DNA of 64,000 bases from Moritella viscosa (GTDB lineage: Bacteria > Pseudomonadota > Gammaproteobacteria > Enterobacterales > Moritellaceae). Positions 10,815 to 18,115 of this stretch are shown piece by piece. Location of the stretch: the NCBI GenBank assembly GCA_000953735.1, contig LN554852.1, forward strand, positions 2,801,846 to 2,865,845, read 5' to 3'. A program made the position numbers and the translations under genes. The notes beneath the pieces were generated by a model. The model was not told the DNA's origin. It made no database searches and saw only the letters and a program-made list of their open reading frames with translations. Each line of letters starts with the position of its first letter. The stretch's first letter is position 1.

Positions 10815-10859
10815 AATTAGGCAATAGTTGTGTCGCGCTCAACTATTGATAACCTAATT
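10815..10859. promoter_or_regulatory. Nested palindrome in divergent promoter region
   Basis: Inner arms CAATAGTTG (10822-10830) and CAACTATTG (10840-10848) are perfect inverted repeats around a 9-nt spacer. Outer arms AATTAGG (10815-10821) and CCTAATT (10853-10859) are also complementary. The site lies between the XRE regulator and the gene at 10895, where an operator is expected. It could instead form an RNA hairpin in the leader of the downstream gene. Confidence 0.5.
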
Positions 10860-10894
10860 AGCGTACTTAATCAACAAACTAAAGGAACTGAGCC

Positions 10895-11776
10895 ATGAGT
10901 AACTGGAATAAAATAAAGAAAACAACGTTAGCCCTATCTATTATTACAGCATCCCTAACAAGCTACGCAGTTAATGCTAAACAGCCCGTATGGACAATAA
11001 ATAATTTAGATCAACCAGAGTCTGTGGTAACCAGTATTGATGGACAATTTATCTATATCAGTAATATTAATGGCCAGCCTATGGAACTCAATGGTCAAGG
11101 TTACATCAGTATCGCAAATGCAAACGGTAAGATGCTTAATCAGCATTGGCTTAAAGGGTTAGATGCGCCAAAAGGCTTAGCACTATCCGGTCAGCATTTA
11201 TATGTCGCTGATATGCAAAAACTAGTAAAGATAAATACCAGCACAGGCAAGGTAGAAAATACATACAAAGCACCAAACGCTAAAATGCTAAACGATGTAA
11301 CGGCCACTACTGATGGTACGATTTATGTGAGCGATTTACTTGAAGGCACAATTTATCGTCTCAAGAATGGTAAGTTTGAAGCTTGGTTTAAAAGCAGCGC
11401 ATTACCCCACCCTAACGGCTTATATGCACAGCAAGGTGAGTTATTAATTGGTAGCTGGGGTAAAGGAATGAACAGCGACTTTTCGACCGCCGAACTCGGT
11501 TCACTATTACGATTAAACATTTCAGAACAGCAATTATCAACAGTGCCAACCGGATACAAACTCGGTAACCTCGATGGTGTTATTATGACAACGGACGAGT
11601 CTATCTATGTCAGTGACTGGCTTTCAGGTGAGTTGTTTAAACTACAAGGAAAAGAACGTAAATTGGTTTTAAGTTTAAAACTGGGTTTAGCGGATATAGG
11701 CGTGAACAAGCAATATCTATTCACACCGATGATGATGGACAATGAAGTTAATGCATGGAAACTAAGTGATTTTTAA
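10895..11776 (+). CDS. Secreted SMP-30/NHL-type beta-propeller protein
   Basis: 293 aa with a typical signal peptide (KIKKTTLALSIITASLTSYAV..NA, cut near residue 28), so it is probably periplasmic. The mature part is built of repeated beta-propeller blades, e.g. SIDGQFIYISNING, LSGQHLYVADMQKL, TTDGTIYVSDLLEGTIYRL and TTDESIYVSDWLSGELFKL, as in SMP-30/gluconolactonase and NHL proteins. An AAAGGAAC ribosome binding site precedes the ATG. Its stop overlaps the stop of the convergent AlkC gene by four bases. Enzymatic activity is not certain; a sugar-lactone hydrolase or a binding protein are both possible. Likely controlled by the divergent XRE gene. Confidence 0.75.
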   Translation: MSNWNKIKKTTLALSIITASLTSYAVNAKQPVWTINNLDQPESVVTSIDGQFIYISNINGQPMELNGQGYISIANANGKMLNQHWLKGLDAPKGLALSGQHLYVADMQKLVKINTSTGKVENTYKAPNAKMLNDVTATTDGTIYVSDLLEGTIYRLKNGKFEAWFKSSALPHPNGLYAQQGELLIGSWGKGMNSDFSTAELGSLLRLNISEQQLSTVPTGYKLGNLDGVIMTTDESIYVSDWLSGELFKLQGKERKLVLSLKLGLADIGVNKQYLFTPMMMDNEVNAWKLSDF

Positions 11777-12897
11777 TCCGTTAATTCAAAGCTATACAGT
11801 GCGCCTTTGTCAGGATTGACCTCGCTTTCTTGGCCATTAATAATAATGGCCAATTTATGTATACCTAAATGAAATACACGGGTACTGATCACTTTAAAGC
11901 TTTGATGGCGGCCTATCTGTTCTTGTGCATTAGTGTCTATTATTCTCTCACTGATTTTAAACACTTTACGGGCTAAGTTGCCATTCTTCTTGAGATAATA
12001 TAGTCCGTATTCCAAACGTAATTTTTGAGGTTGTTGGCTGGTATTTTCAATCGAGAAGTTAAATTTAAGCTTATCTCCCACTTTTACAACAGGCGTGGTG
12101 ATAGCCATTGCGGTGAGTTTTATCTGATCTTGCTGAAAGCCAAACAGCGCCATAATCTCTGGCTGTGCTTGCTTGAGTAAAGTCCGACACGCATGTTTAA
12201 CGAGTTTGTCCGTCAGTTCATTGTCACCTAGCCACTGCGTTGCTATCTGTACTACTACATCGCTGTTATCTTTAGCAATGTCATTGAGGTTATTCGCCAC
12301 ACTGCGCCTCACAACTTCACAGTCATCTTGTTTCAATGCAGTTAAAATAGCTAACAAAGGCGTCGGATCTTTTTTAAATGCAGGTAATGCCATCGCCCAA
12401 GGTAATCTCGGTCGTGAACCTTCGCTGGCTAAGCGGCGGACATGGCGACTCTCATGTGCAGTCCATGCCAACATCTGCGCTAACATCTGCGTCGGATAAC
12501 GTATAATGAAAGGCCTAACCGCAAATTCACAACTGGTATATTGAGTTACAAATTCAAAGCCATCAACAGCAGTGTCATAATCATCAAGCCCATACATTTC
12601 GATATAAGCAGGCAGGCACATATACTCAAGACTTTGCTCTTTAATCCCCTCAGCCCTCAATTCGAGAATAATGCGTTTAAGCACTACAACTGCATCACTA
12701 AAATCAACGGGCATAAAATAATGAAGGACTTCCGCCGTATGATGCATACGCTGCTTTAGTTCATATTCCACGAAGCTATCATTAAAGATCATTTGGTGAA
12801 ACTTAACTGAATCAAAGTCAGGTAACACCTTCGTTAGTACACCCGAGAATTGCTCATAAAATGCAGTGCAATAAACGTCCTTAAATAACTCAGCCAT
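11773..12897 (-). CDS. alkC: AlkC-type DNA glycosylase with Ig-like C-terminal domain
   Basis: 374 aa. Residues 1 to about 255 consist of helical HEAT-like repeats typical of the AlkC/AlkD DNA-alkylation-repair family (TAHESRHVRRLASEGSRPRL, then DCEVVRRSVANNLNDIAKDN). Members excise N3-alkylated bases such as 3-methyladenine or 3-methylcytosine without base flipping. From about residue 262 the chain switches to beta-strand sequence (KVGDKLKFNFSIENTS, LRLEYGLYYLKKNGN) ending near 374. This matches the Ig-like domain of the AlkC branch and argues against AlkD. It is preceded on the same strand by a 23-codon ORF and a 14-bp tandem repeat that could act on its expression. Confidence 0.83.
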   Translation of the reverse strand: MAELFKDVYCTAFYEQFSGVLTKVLPDFDSVKFHQMIFNDSFVEYELKQRMHHTAEVLHYFMPVDFSDAVVVLKRIILELRAEGIKEQSLEYMCLPAYIEMYGLDDYDTAVDGFEFVTQYTSCEFAVRPFIIRYPTQMLAQMLAWTAHESRHVRRLASEGSRPRLPWAMALPAFKKDPTPLLAILTALKQDDCEVVRRSVANNLNDIAKDNSDVVVQIATQWLGDNELTDKLVKHACRTLLKQAQPEIMALFGFQQDQIKLTAMAITTPVVKVGDKLKFNFSIENTSQQPQKLRLEYGLYYLKKNGNLARKVFKISERIIDTNAQEQIGRHQSFKVISTRVFHLGIHKLAIIINGQESEVNPDKGALYSFELTD

Positions 12898-12936
12898 AAA
12901 TAAACTTTCATCCTAATGGTAATCAATGCGGCGATT

Positions 12937-12964
12937 GATAAAACTGTATAGATAAAACTATATA
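12937..12964. repeat. Two tandem 14-bp repeats in the alkC leader
   Basis: GATAAAACTGTATA (12937-12950) is followed directly by GATAAAACTATATA (12951-12964), one mismatch apart. They lie 40-67 nt upstream of the alkC start and could be a paired regulator site or slippage product. Confidence 0.6.
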
Positions 12965-13006
12965 GCAAGAGTGGAATAATTTAAATGATTTGGACTAGTG
13001 TGATAA

Positions 13007-13078
13007 CTAAAATCCCCAACTGAAAGCATTTCGCATATCTGGTAAATTTTTGTTATGAAATCCTTGTTTATTAGCCAT
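13007..13078 (-). CDS. Candidate 23-aa small protein upstream of alkC
   Basis: Short ORF on the same strand as alkC, starting ATG at 13078 and ending TAG at 13007-13009. The peptide begins MANKQGFHNKNLP and ends NAFSWGF. A good ribosome binding site, AAGGA, sits about 8 nt upstream of the ATG. There is no signal peptide or transmembrane stretch. I do not recognise a family. It could be a genuine small protein or a leader peptide of alkC, whose start is 109 nt further along. Supported only by the strong start signal and position. Confidence 0.4.
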   Translation of the reverse strand: MANKQGFHNKNLPDMRNAFSWGF

Positions 13079-13459
13079 GGTATTTTTCCTTATGTGTTAT
13101 CCGTTTAGTCCTTGCAGACCCGATAACGCTACTTTGCCAAAATCCATACATATCGTCCAATTGATAATTTATATAGCATTCATTGTTTATAAGAATGTAA
13201 TTTAATAATGCAACTAATCATCCATACTAAATTGTCTATGGCTGACCAGTCGTTCGAGTTAATGCCGTAACGACGCTTACTGCAAAAATCATGTAATTCT
13301 GTATACACAAAATCAAATAAGCACAAATATTGTATTTTAAATACCATAAAAATTTGTAAGGGAGCATAATTTTCATTATGGTTACACTAATGAAAAGTAT
13401 TAGGCAAAATTACGTGTAATACACAGCTAGCAATAATTACTTAAAAACGAGTCTTCTAC
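13079..13459. other. 381-bp non-coding stretch before the pilin gene
   Basis: AT-rich, without a credible ORF. It should hold the leftward promoter for the small ORF/alkC and the rightward promoter for the pilin-like gene. No clear terminator, tRNA or repeat was recognised. Confidence 0.45.
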
Positions 13460-13951
13460 ATGTTAAATAGAAATGTCAGCAAGGGTTTTACACTAATAGA
13501 ACTCGTTATCGTGATTATAATTTTGGGTATACTGACCGCTACGGCAATCCCTAAATTTATTGATATTTCAAGAGATGCGCGTATTAGTGTTTTAGAGTCA
13601 ATTGCGGGGAGCATGAGAAGTGTTTCTTCTTCAGTGCACATGAAAGGTATAATACAGAACACGCCAGATACAGGACCAGATTCGCTAAGGGCTATCCAAA
13701 CTAATTTAGGACCGGTTGATTCATGGTATAAATACCCTGAAAGCAAAGGCGAACAAGGTGTTGGTCTTGGAATTGTTGAATTAATATCCCTCGACGCTGA
13801 AGACATACAAGTTTTTAGCGAAGACAGATCAGATCCAGATTGCTGGTTTATTAAGGTAGGTTATGATGAATCCGTTTGTTATGTTCAATATAAAGAAGCA
13901 TGCAGTAGCAGTATTCCCCCAGAAATACTTGTAGATTCAACGGGTTGCTAA
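13460..13951 (+). CDS. Type IV pilin-like / pseudopilin protein
   Basis: 163 aa. The N-terminus carries a short positively charged leader and the prepilin peptidase site GFTLIELVIVI. Cleavage occurs after Gly9, giving Phe at mature position 1 and the conserved Glu5, followed by a hydrophobic helix (ILGILTATAIPKFIDI). Such proteins are processed by PilD and assembled by type IV pilus, MSHA or type II secretion systems. The C-terminal part has four cysteines (DCWF, VCYV, EACSS, STGC) likely to form disulfides. It stands alone, without other pilus genes nearby; the second pilin at 62108 has the same leader and a C-terminal cysteine pair. The exact machine is unknown. Confidence 0.88.
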   Translation: MLNRNVSKGFTLIELVIVIIILGILTATAIPKFIDISRDARISVLESIAGSMRSVSSSVHMKGIIQNTPDTGPDSLRAIQTNLGPVDSWYKYPESKGEQGVGLGIVELISLDAEDIQVFSEDRSDPDCWFIKVGYDESVCYVQYKEACSSSIPPEILVDSTGC

Positions 13952-13983
13952 TGCGGCGTAGCAGCATCTAAAAATAGGTTTGG

Positions 13984-14076
13984 ATGGGCATACCTGAACC
14001 TGATGGTGCAGATTACCGCTGTAGCATTGAAATTATAGGGATGGAAGTTTTATTTACCTCAAGACTTAAAGTGTGA
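13984..14076 (+). pseudogene. Gene fragment, possible DUF6968-like remnant
   Basis: A 30-codon open stretch reads MGIPEPDGADYRCSIEIIGM and ends in TGA at 14074-14076. The proline-aspartate-rich start leading into DYRC and an IEIIG strand looks like the beginning of a small domain of the kind found in DUF6968 proteins. There is no ribosome binding site and a stop lies two codons upstream of the ATG, so it is probably the decayed end of a lost gene. Family assignment is weak. Confidence 0.3.
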
Positions 14077-14279
14077 ATTTGACATATTATCAGCTTACTT
14101 CCCTCACCATTAGCACCGAATTAACCGCTACTTAATAATACTCCCTGTCAAATAATGAATATATCAATAATAAATTGAATCATTTGATCATCATGTGTAT
14201 CTTGTTTTTATTATAAAATTAAGACAATTTTAATCGTAATAATGGTAATAAGCCATTAGCGAGCTTGGAGTATTTTTAA

Positions 14280-14729
14280 ATGAATAGCATTGATACATTT
14301 GTAAAAAACTGGGGCAGTAAAAACGCCATGGTACCAATAAATACTCAGGATATTGCAGAGCTTGAATCAAAATTACAGGGTATTTTACCTGACTCATATA
14401 AATATTTAATATCTACATACGGCTTAGTTCACACGCCAAATGTATTAACTAAAATTTGCAATTTGAATTCCGATATTTCTGAAGTACAAGATTTCTTAAG
14501 CCTGGAAGATGTCGCTTCACTATCACAGCTATATGAAATGGGCGGTATGCCAAAGGGCCATATTTTATTTGCGTCAGATTGTAAGGGCAACATGTTTTGT
14601 TTCAAACTTAGCGATTGTGCAAATCAACAAACAGATGCGCCAGTATGGTTTTTTAACTATGGTGCTTGCAGTGTTACGCAAGTATCTAATTCTTTCACCG
14701 AATGGCTCGATGAGTTCAACGAACTTTAA
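14280..14729 (+). CDS. SMI1/KNR4 (SUKH) family protein
   Basis: 149 aa, soluble, no signal peptide. The SUKH pattern is visible: an N-terminal helix with ELESKLQGILPDSYKYLIST, then YG, a GHILFASDCKGNMFCF strand pair and a C-terminal SFTEWLDEF helix. In bacteria, SUKH proteins most often are immunity proteins that bind and neutralise toxins of contact-dependent or polymorphic toxin systems. No toxin gene is next to it here, so it is an orphan; a neighbouring gene fragment (13984-14076) suggests a decayed locus. GGAG lies 9 nt upstream of the ATG. A housekeeping role cannot be excluded. Confidence 0.78.
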   Translation: MNSIDTFVKNWGSKNAMVPINTQDIAELESKLQGILPDSYKYLISTYGLVHTPNVLTKICNLNSDISEVQDFLSLEDVASLSQLYEMGGMPKGHILFASDCKGNMFCFKLSDCANQQTDAPVWFFNYGACSVTQVSNSFTEWLDEFNEL

Positions 14730-14795
14730 GAGAGCCTACAATAAAGTGAGTAATATCTATCAATATTGATAGATATTACCTCCAAGAATTTGGAT

Positions 14796-15992
14796 TTACA
14801 ATTTTTCAATCGCATTGTTAAACTTCAAGCTTTCTATTTTTTGAAGCGTGACCTTTCCATCACCACTATCTCTATGATCTTCAACTAAATATGAGTTACC
14901 ACTTAATTTAGTTATTGTATAGTTGCCTACATCACCAGAAAATATAACGGTATTACTACCAGAATTCCCTGTAATATTATTGTCGAGTTCATTCACAACA
15001 ACATTCGTGTTTTTATTGCCCGTTAAACTGACGTCTTTTAGGTATCGAGAATGGTTTGTGTAAGGCTTTAACTCATTATATCTAAGGCTGAATGTCCCAT
15101 CGAAACTTCCATCTATTCGAGCATTGTAAGTTAAATAAGGGTGAAAAAAATCCCCTATTAGAGCAGCACCTAAAGGATCTTTTGTTTTAATATCAGCCCT
15201 TGTTTTTGCAAGATATATTCCCCACATTCCTCCGCTGTTCAAGTCTTTCTTTTTCCAAGCGCCCCATAAACCATAATAAGAGTCGATAGCAGCTGCAAGA
15301 TATTCCTGAGATAAACTATTTTCTGTTGTGAGTTCTACAATCCAGTCTTTATTGTCATTGCCCAAACCCCATATATCATCTGTCATTGCCCCGACTTGTG
15401 CGCTTCGAATATCGTTTTGATATGCAGGTAGTGAACCTATAAACTCTTCATTTTGGTCAACACCAATACCAGTGTCATGAACCATATGCAAAATTTCTTC
15501 AAATGTAGCATCTCGGTGTTTATAATCTTGCTTGATATACCACTCATCTCCTTCAACTTGTATCTCATTTTGATAGAGCGGTTGACCATCTAATTCAGCT
15601 GCCGGATTCTTCCCATCATCACTTCCATTTAGTAATAGTAACGTCGCACCATTCCCTGCCATTTTATTAGCAACCGAAGACTTATCACTCCCATACTTAG
15701 ATGAAGTATAATTCGTTAAGTAATGAGCTAGAACTGAACGAGCTCTGACTATTTGGTTATTGCTTAACTGATCTTGAGCAATAATATGTATTGGCTGTCC
15801 ATTTGGTGCAATTACAGAAGTGTATCGATCAAACCTAAGCGCTTTCGTATATTTGTCTGAAAGCGCTTTAGGTACTGATGAAATACCAACTACTATCCCT
15901 GGTGATGAAGAACTAGCACTAGAACTAGTGTTACAGCCAACTAATAAAAAAGTAATAATCACTGCGGCTATATTCGATTTTTTTATTCCCAT
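14796..15992 (-). CDS. Lipoprotein, possible zinc-metallopeptidase-like, RTX-type tail
   Basis: 398 aa. A type II signal peptide ends in the lipobox LLVGC (Cys20), followed by a serine-rich linker, so it is probably anchored to the outer membrane. The middle contains FEEILHMVHDTG, a HxxxH-like arrangement after an acidic residue that could bind metal, although it does not match the strict HExxH motif. The last 60 residues (NITGNSGSNTVIFSGDVGNY to KVTLQKIESLKFNN) resemble the end of serralysin/RTX-type secreted proteins, which is unusual on a lipoprotein. Single-gene unit. No specific function can be assigned. Confidence 0.6.
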   Translation of the reverse strand: MGIKKSNIAAVIITFLLVGCNTSSSASSSSPGIVVGISSVPKALSDKYTKALRFDRYTSVIAPNGQPIHIIAQDQLSNNQIVRARSVLAHYLTNYTSSKYGSDKSSVANKMAGNGATLLLLNGSDDGKNPAAELDGQPLYQNEIQVEGDEWYIKQDYKHRDATFEEILHMVHDTGIGVDQNEEFIGSLPAYQNDIRSAQVGAMTDDIWGLGNDNKDWIVELTTENSLSQEYLAAAIDSYYGLWGAWKKKDLNSGGMWGIYLAKTRADIKTKDPLGAALIGDFFHPYLTYNARIDGSFDGTFSLRYNELKPYTNHSRYLKDVSLTGNKNTNVVVNELDNNITGNSGSNTVIFSGDVGNYTITKLSGNSYLVEDHRDSGDGKVTLQKIESLKFNNAIEKL

Positions 15993-16192
15993 AAGAGTGT
16001 TCTCGTTTATGTAAAATTCGAAATGAAAATATCAAAAATCAAATAAGCATTCTGTATTAGATCTCTTACTTTTACACACACATACATATCTTATACACAC
16101 TCTGACACACGATTAATCACGTTTAGAGACTTGATAACACCCATTTATTTCTATTGTTTATTTGTAGTTTGCTTATAAAAAAATGAATAACT

Positions 16193-16207
16193 CTTCGTAC
16201 AACGAAG
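16193..16207 (-). terminator. Short hairpin downstream of the LysE gene
   Basis: CTTCGT and ACGAAG form a 6-bp stem around a 3-nt loop, followed on the minus strand by a T-rich stretch (about 16175-16190). A weak terminator candidate for the gene ending at 16225. Confidence 0.35.
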
Positions 16208-16224
16208 GAGCAAGAAAGAAAATA

Positions 16225-16854
16225 TTACACCCGAGTACTGGCTAAACTCACGCCAAAACTAACAAAGAGTCCACCGCTGACATAGTTTAACCACTTCGCT
16301 ATTTTAGGTGTTGTCAGCAACGCTTTAAGCTTCGTAGCAAAAAGAATGACCACAAGGAACCAGCTAGCCACAACCAACGCCTGAACAAGCCCTAGCATCA
16401 TGCTTTGTTCTAAAATATGTTGTGGCGAAATAAATTGGGGGAAGATAGACAAATAGAACAACACAATCTTGGGATTGAGTAAATTGGTTAACAATCCTTT
16501 TGTAAAGCTACTGAGTAAAGACGGATTAATCGCGCGTTTATTCGGATCTAATGTTAATTCAGACAGCATTAGGCCGTTTTTGATATTACTCACACCTAGC
16601 CACAGTAAATAACCGACCCCTAACCATTTAAAGAGATTAAAAGCCACAGCAGACTGTGACAGTAACAGGCTTAACCCTTGTGCTGATACAAAAGCATGAA
16701 TCAGAAAACCAAAACCGACACCGACTATATTAACGAACGCAAATCGCTTTCCCTGGGCCAATGAGGTATACAAAATGAGCAGTGCATTGGGACCAGGGAT
16801 TATGGCCAATAAAAAAACAATGCCAGCAAAGGCCATTAAAGTATTAATCGTCAT
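16225..16854 (-). CDS. LysE/RhtB family amino-acid exporter
   Basis: 209 aa inner-membrane protein with about six hydrophobic helices. The N-terminus holds the family pattern FLLAIIPGPNALLILYTSLAQGKR, with the PGPN motif (about 21-24), then GVGFGFLIHAF. The family exports small amino acids such as lysine, homoserine or threonine by proton antiport. No adjacent regulator of the usual LysR/Lrp type was seen, so the substrate is unknown. Length is normal for the family. Confidence 0.88.
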   Translation of the reverse strand: MTINTLMAFAGIVFLLAIIPGPNALLILYTSLAQGKRFAFVNIVGVGFGFLIHAFVSAQGLSLLLSQSAVAFNLFKWLGVGYLLWLGVSNIKNGLMLSELTLDPNKRAINPSLLSSFTKGLLTNLLNPKIVLFYLSIFPQFISPQHILEQSMMLGLVQALVVASWFLVVILFATKLKALLTTPKIAKWLNYVSGGLFVSFGVSLASTRV

Positions 16855-17119
16855 TTTTGAATCCTAATAAAAGTCTCAGCAACATGCTAAACAAGCAGTG
16901 TAAAAGCGTATTATAGTGACATTAATAACTAAATAGCAACTCTATCCACCAGTACTTAGCAGACAATCAGGCTTGTGTCATGGATTAAAAACCTAACAAC
17001 CTTCAGTCCTTCCTTCCGTTATAACACTAAATACCTTTATTTTTCGGATGAAGTGTTGCAACTGGTATGACCTCACGTACAATATTGTTGAAATGTTACT
17101 CTAAGCATATGGACTTGAA

Positions 17120-17995
17120 ATGAATGATTTTTTAATAAATGAAGTAGACGTTTATTGCCAAGATGGTTGCAAACTTTCCGCCACTCTTTTCAAACCCAAA
17201 AGTGAGGTGAAAGCGGCAGTATTGATCGGCCCTGCTACAGGAATAACACAACAGTTTTACAAAAGTTTCGCCAGTTTTTTAGCCCAGCATGGATATGCAG
17301 TAATCACCTTTGATAACCGAGGCATTGGAAAGTCACTATCGGGTAAAATCAGTGCCAGTACCGCATCATTGCAGTGTTGGGGCGAGCAAGATATGCCCGC
17401 AGTCCTTGAATTTCTCAAAACAACCTATCCAGACAGCGCTTATCACCTGATTGGCCATAGCGCCGGTGGGCAACTAGTCGGGTTAATGCATAATGCAACA
17501 GACCTCAGCTCTATTTTCACTTTTGCCAGTTCTTCTGGCCGATTAAAGAATATGAAAATGCCTTATGCTTTAAAAGCACAATTCTTTATGAACCTGTTCA
17601 TCCCAATGAGTAACCTGATTTTCGGCCATACAAAATCGCAGTTACTAGGCATGGGAGAACCCTTGCCTAAAGCTGTTGCCCAGCAATGGCGTCATTGGTG
17701 TAATGGACAAGGTTATGTGAAGACAGCCTTTGGAAAATCGATACATAATCACCTGTACAATACACTTTCAACGCCTTCCCTATGGGTAAACGCCACCGAT
17801 GATGACATCGCCATTGATGCTAATGTCGCTGATATGCTGACCGTTTTTGAAAATATGAACGCAGAAACAATGACCTTATCACCTGAAGCATGTAATTTAA
17901 GTGAAATCGGCCACATGAAGTTTTTTAGTCGCAAGGCCTGTCATCTATGGCAGCACCCTTTAACTTGGTTGGAAAACAATGCTCCCTCGCTGTAG
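17120..17995 (+). CDS. Alpha/beta-fold serine hydrolase
   Basis: 291 aa, apparently cytoplasmic (no signal peptide). The fold is shown by an early GPATGITQQFY oxyanion region, DNRGIGKS after strand 4, the nucleophile elbow LIGHSAGG (Ser114), and a late ATDDDIAID segment plus a EIGHMKFF histidine that complete a plausible Ser-Asp-His triad. Family members act as esterases, thioesterases or similar hydrolases; the substrate cannot be read. It stands alone at the left edge of a region rich in lipolytic genes. Confidence 0.8.
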   Translation: MNDFLINEVDVYCQDGCKLSATLFKPKSEVKAAVLIGPATGITQQFYKSFASFLAQHGYAVITFDNRGIGKSLSGKISASTASLQCWGEQDMPAVLEFLKTTYPDSAYHLIGHSAGGQLVGLMHNATDLSSIFTFASSSGRLKNMKMPYALKAQFFMNLFIPMSNLIFGHTKSQLLGMGEPLPKAVAQQWRHWCNGQGYVKTAFGKSIHNHLYNTLSTPSLWVNATDDDIAIDANVADMLTVFENMNAETMTLSPEACNLSEIGHMKFFSRKACHLWQHPLTWLENNAPSL

Positions 17996-18018
17996 ATTGA
18001 AGCATTTTAATATAACAA

Positions 18019-18052
18019 ATAATCCCCAACCTTAAACAAGATTAGGGATTAT
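18019..18052. terminator. Hairpin between convergent hydrolase genes
   Basis: ATAATCCC at 18019-18026 pairs with GGGATTAT at 18045-18052, with further partial pairing inside. No clear T tract follows; possible weak bidirectional terminator. Confidence 0.35.
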
Positions 18053-18115
18053 AGCCTGGCGGTAGGATCGCTGAAGTTTTATGGAGTGATTAGTCTTTTT
18101 ACAATGTTGTTATTG

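Noticed and set aside
12173-12499. 108-codon ORF antisense to alkC
   Set aside because: Shadow of the glycosylase reading frame; repetitive and without a ribosome binding site.
13952-14795. Integron cassette array (small genes, SUKH protein)
   Set aside because: No attC-type palindromic sites were found around the small genes.
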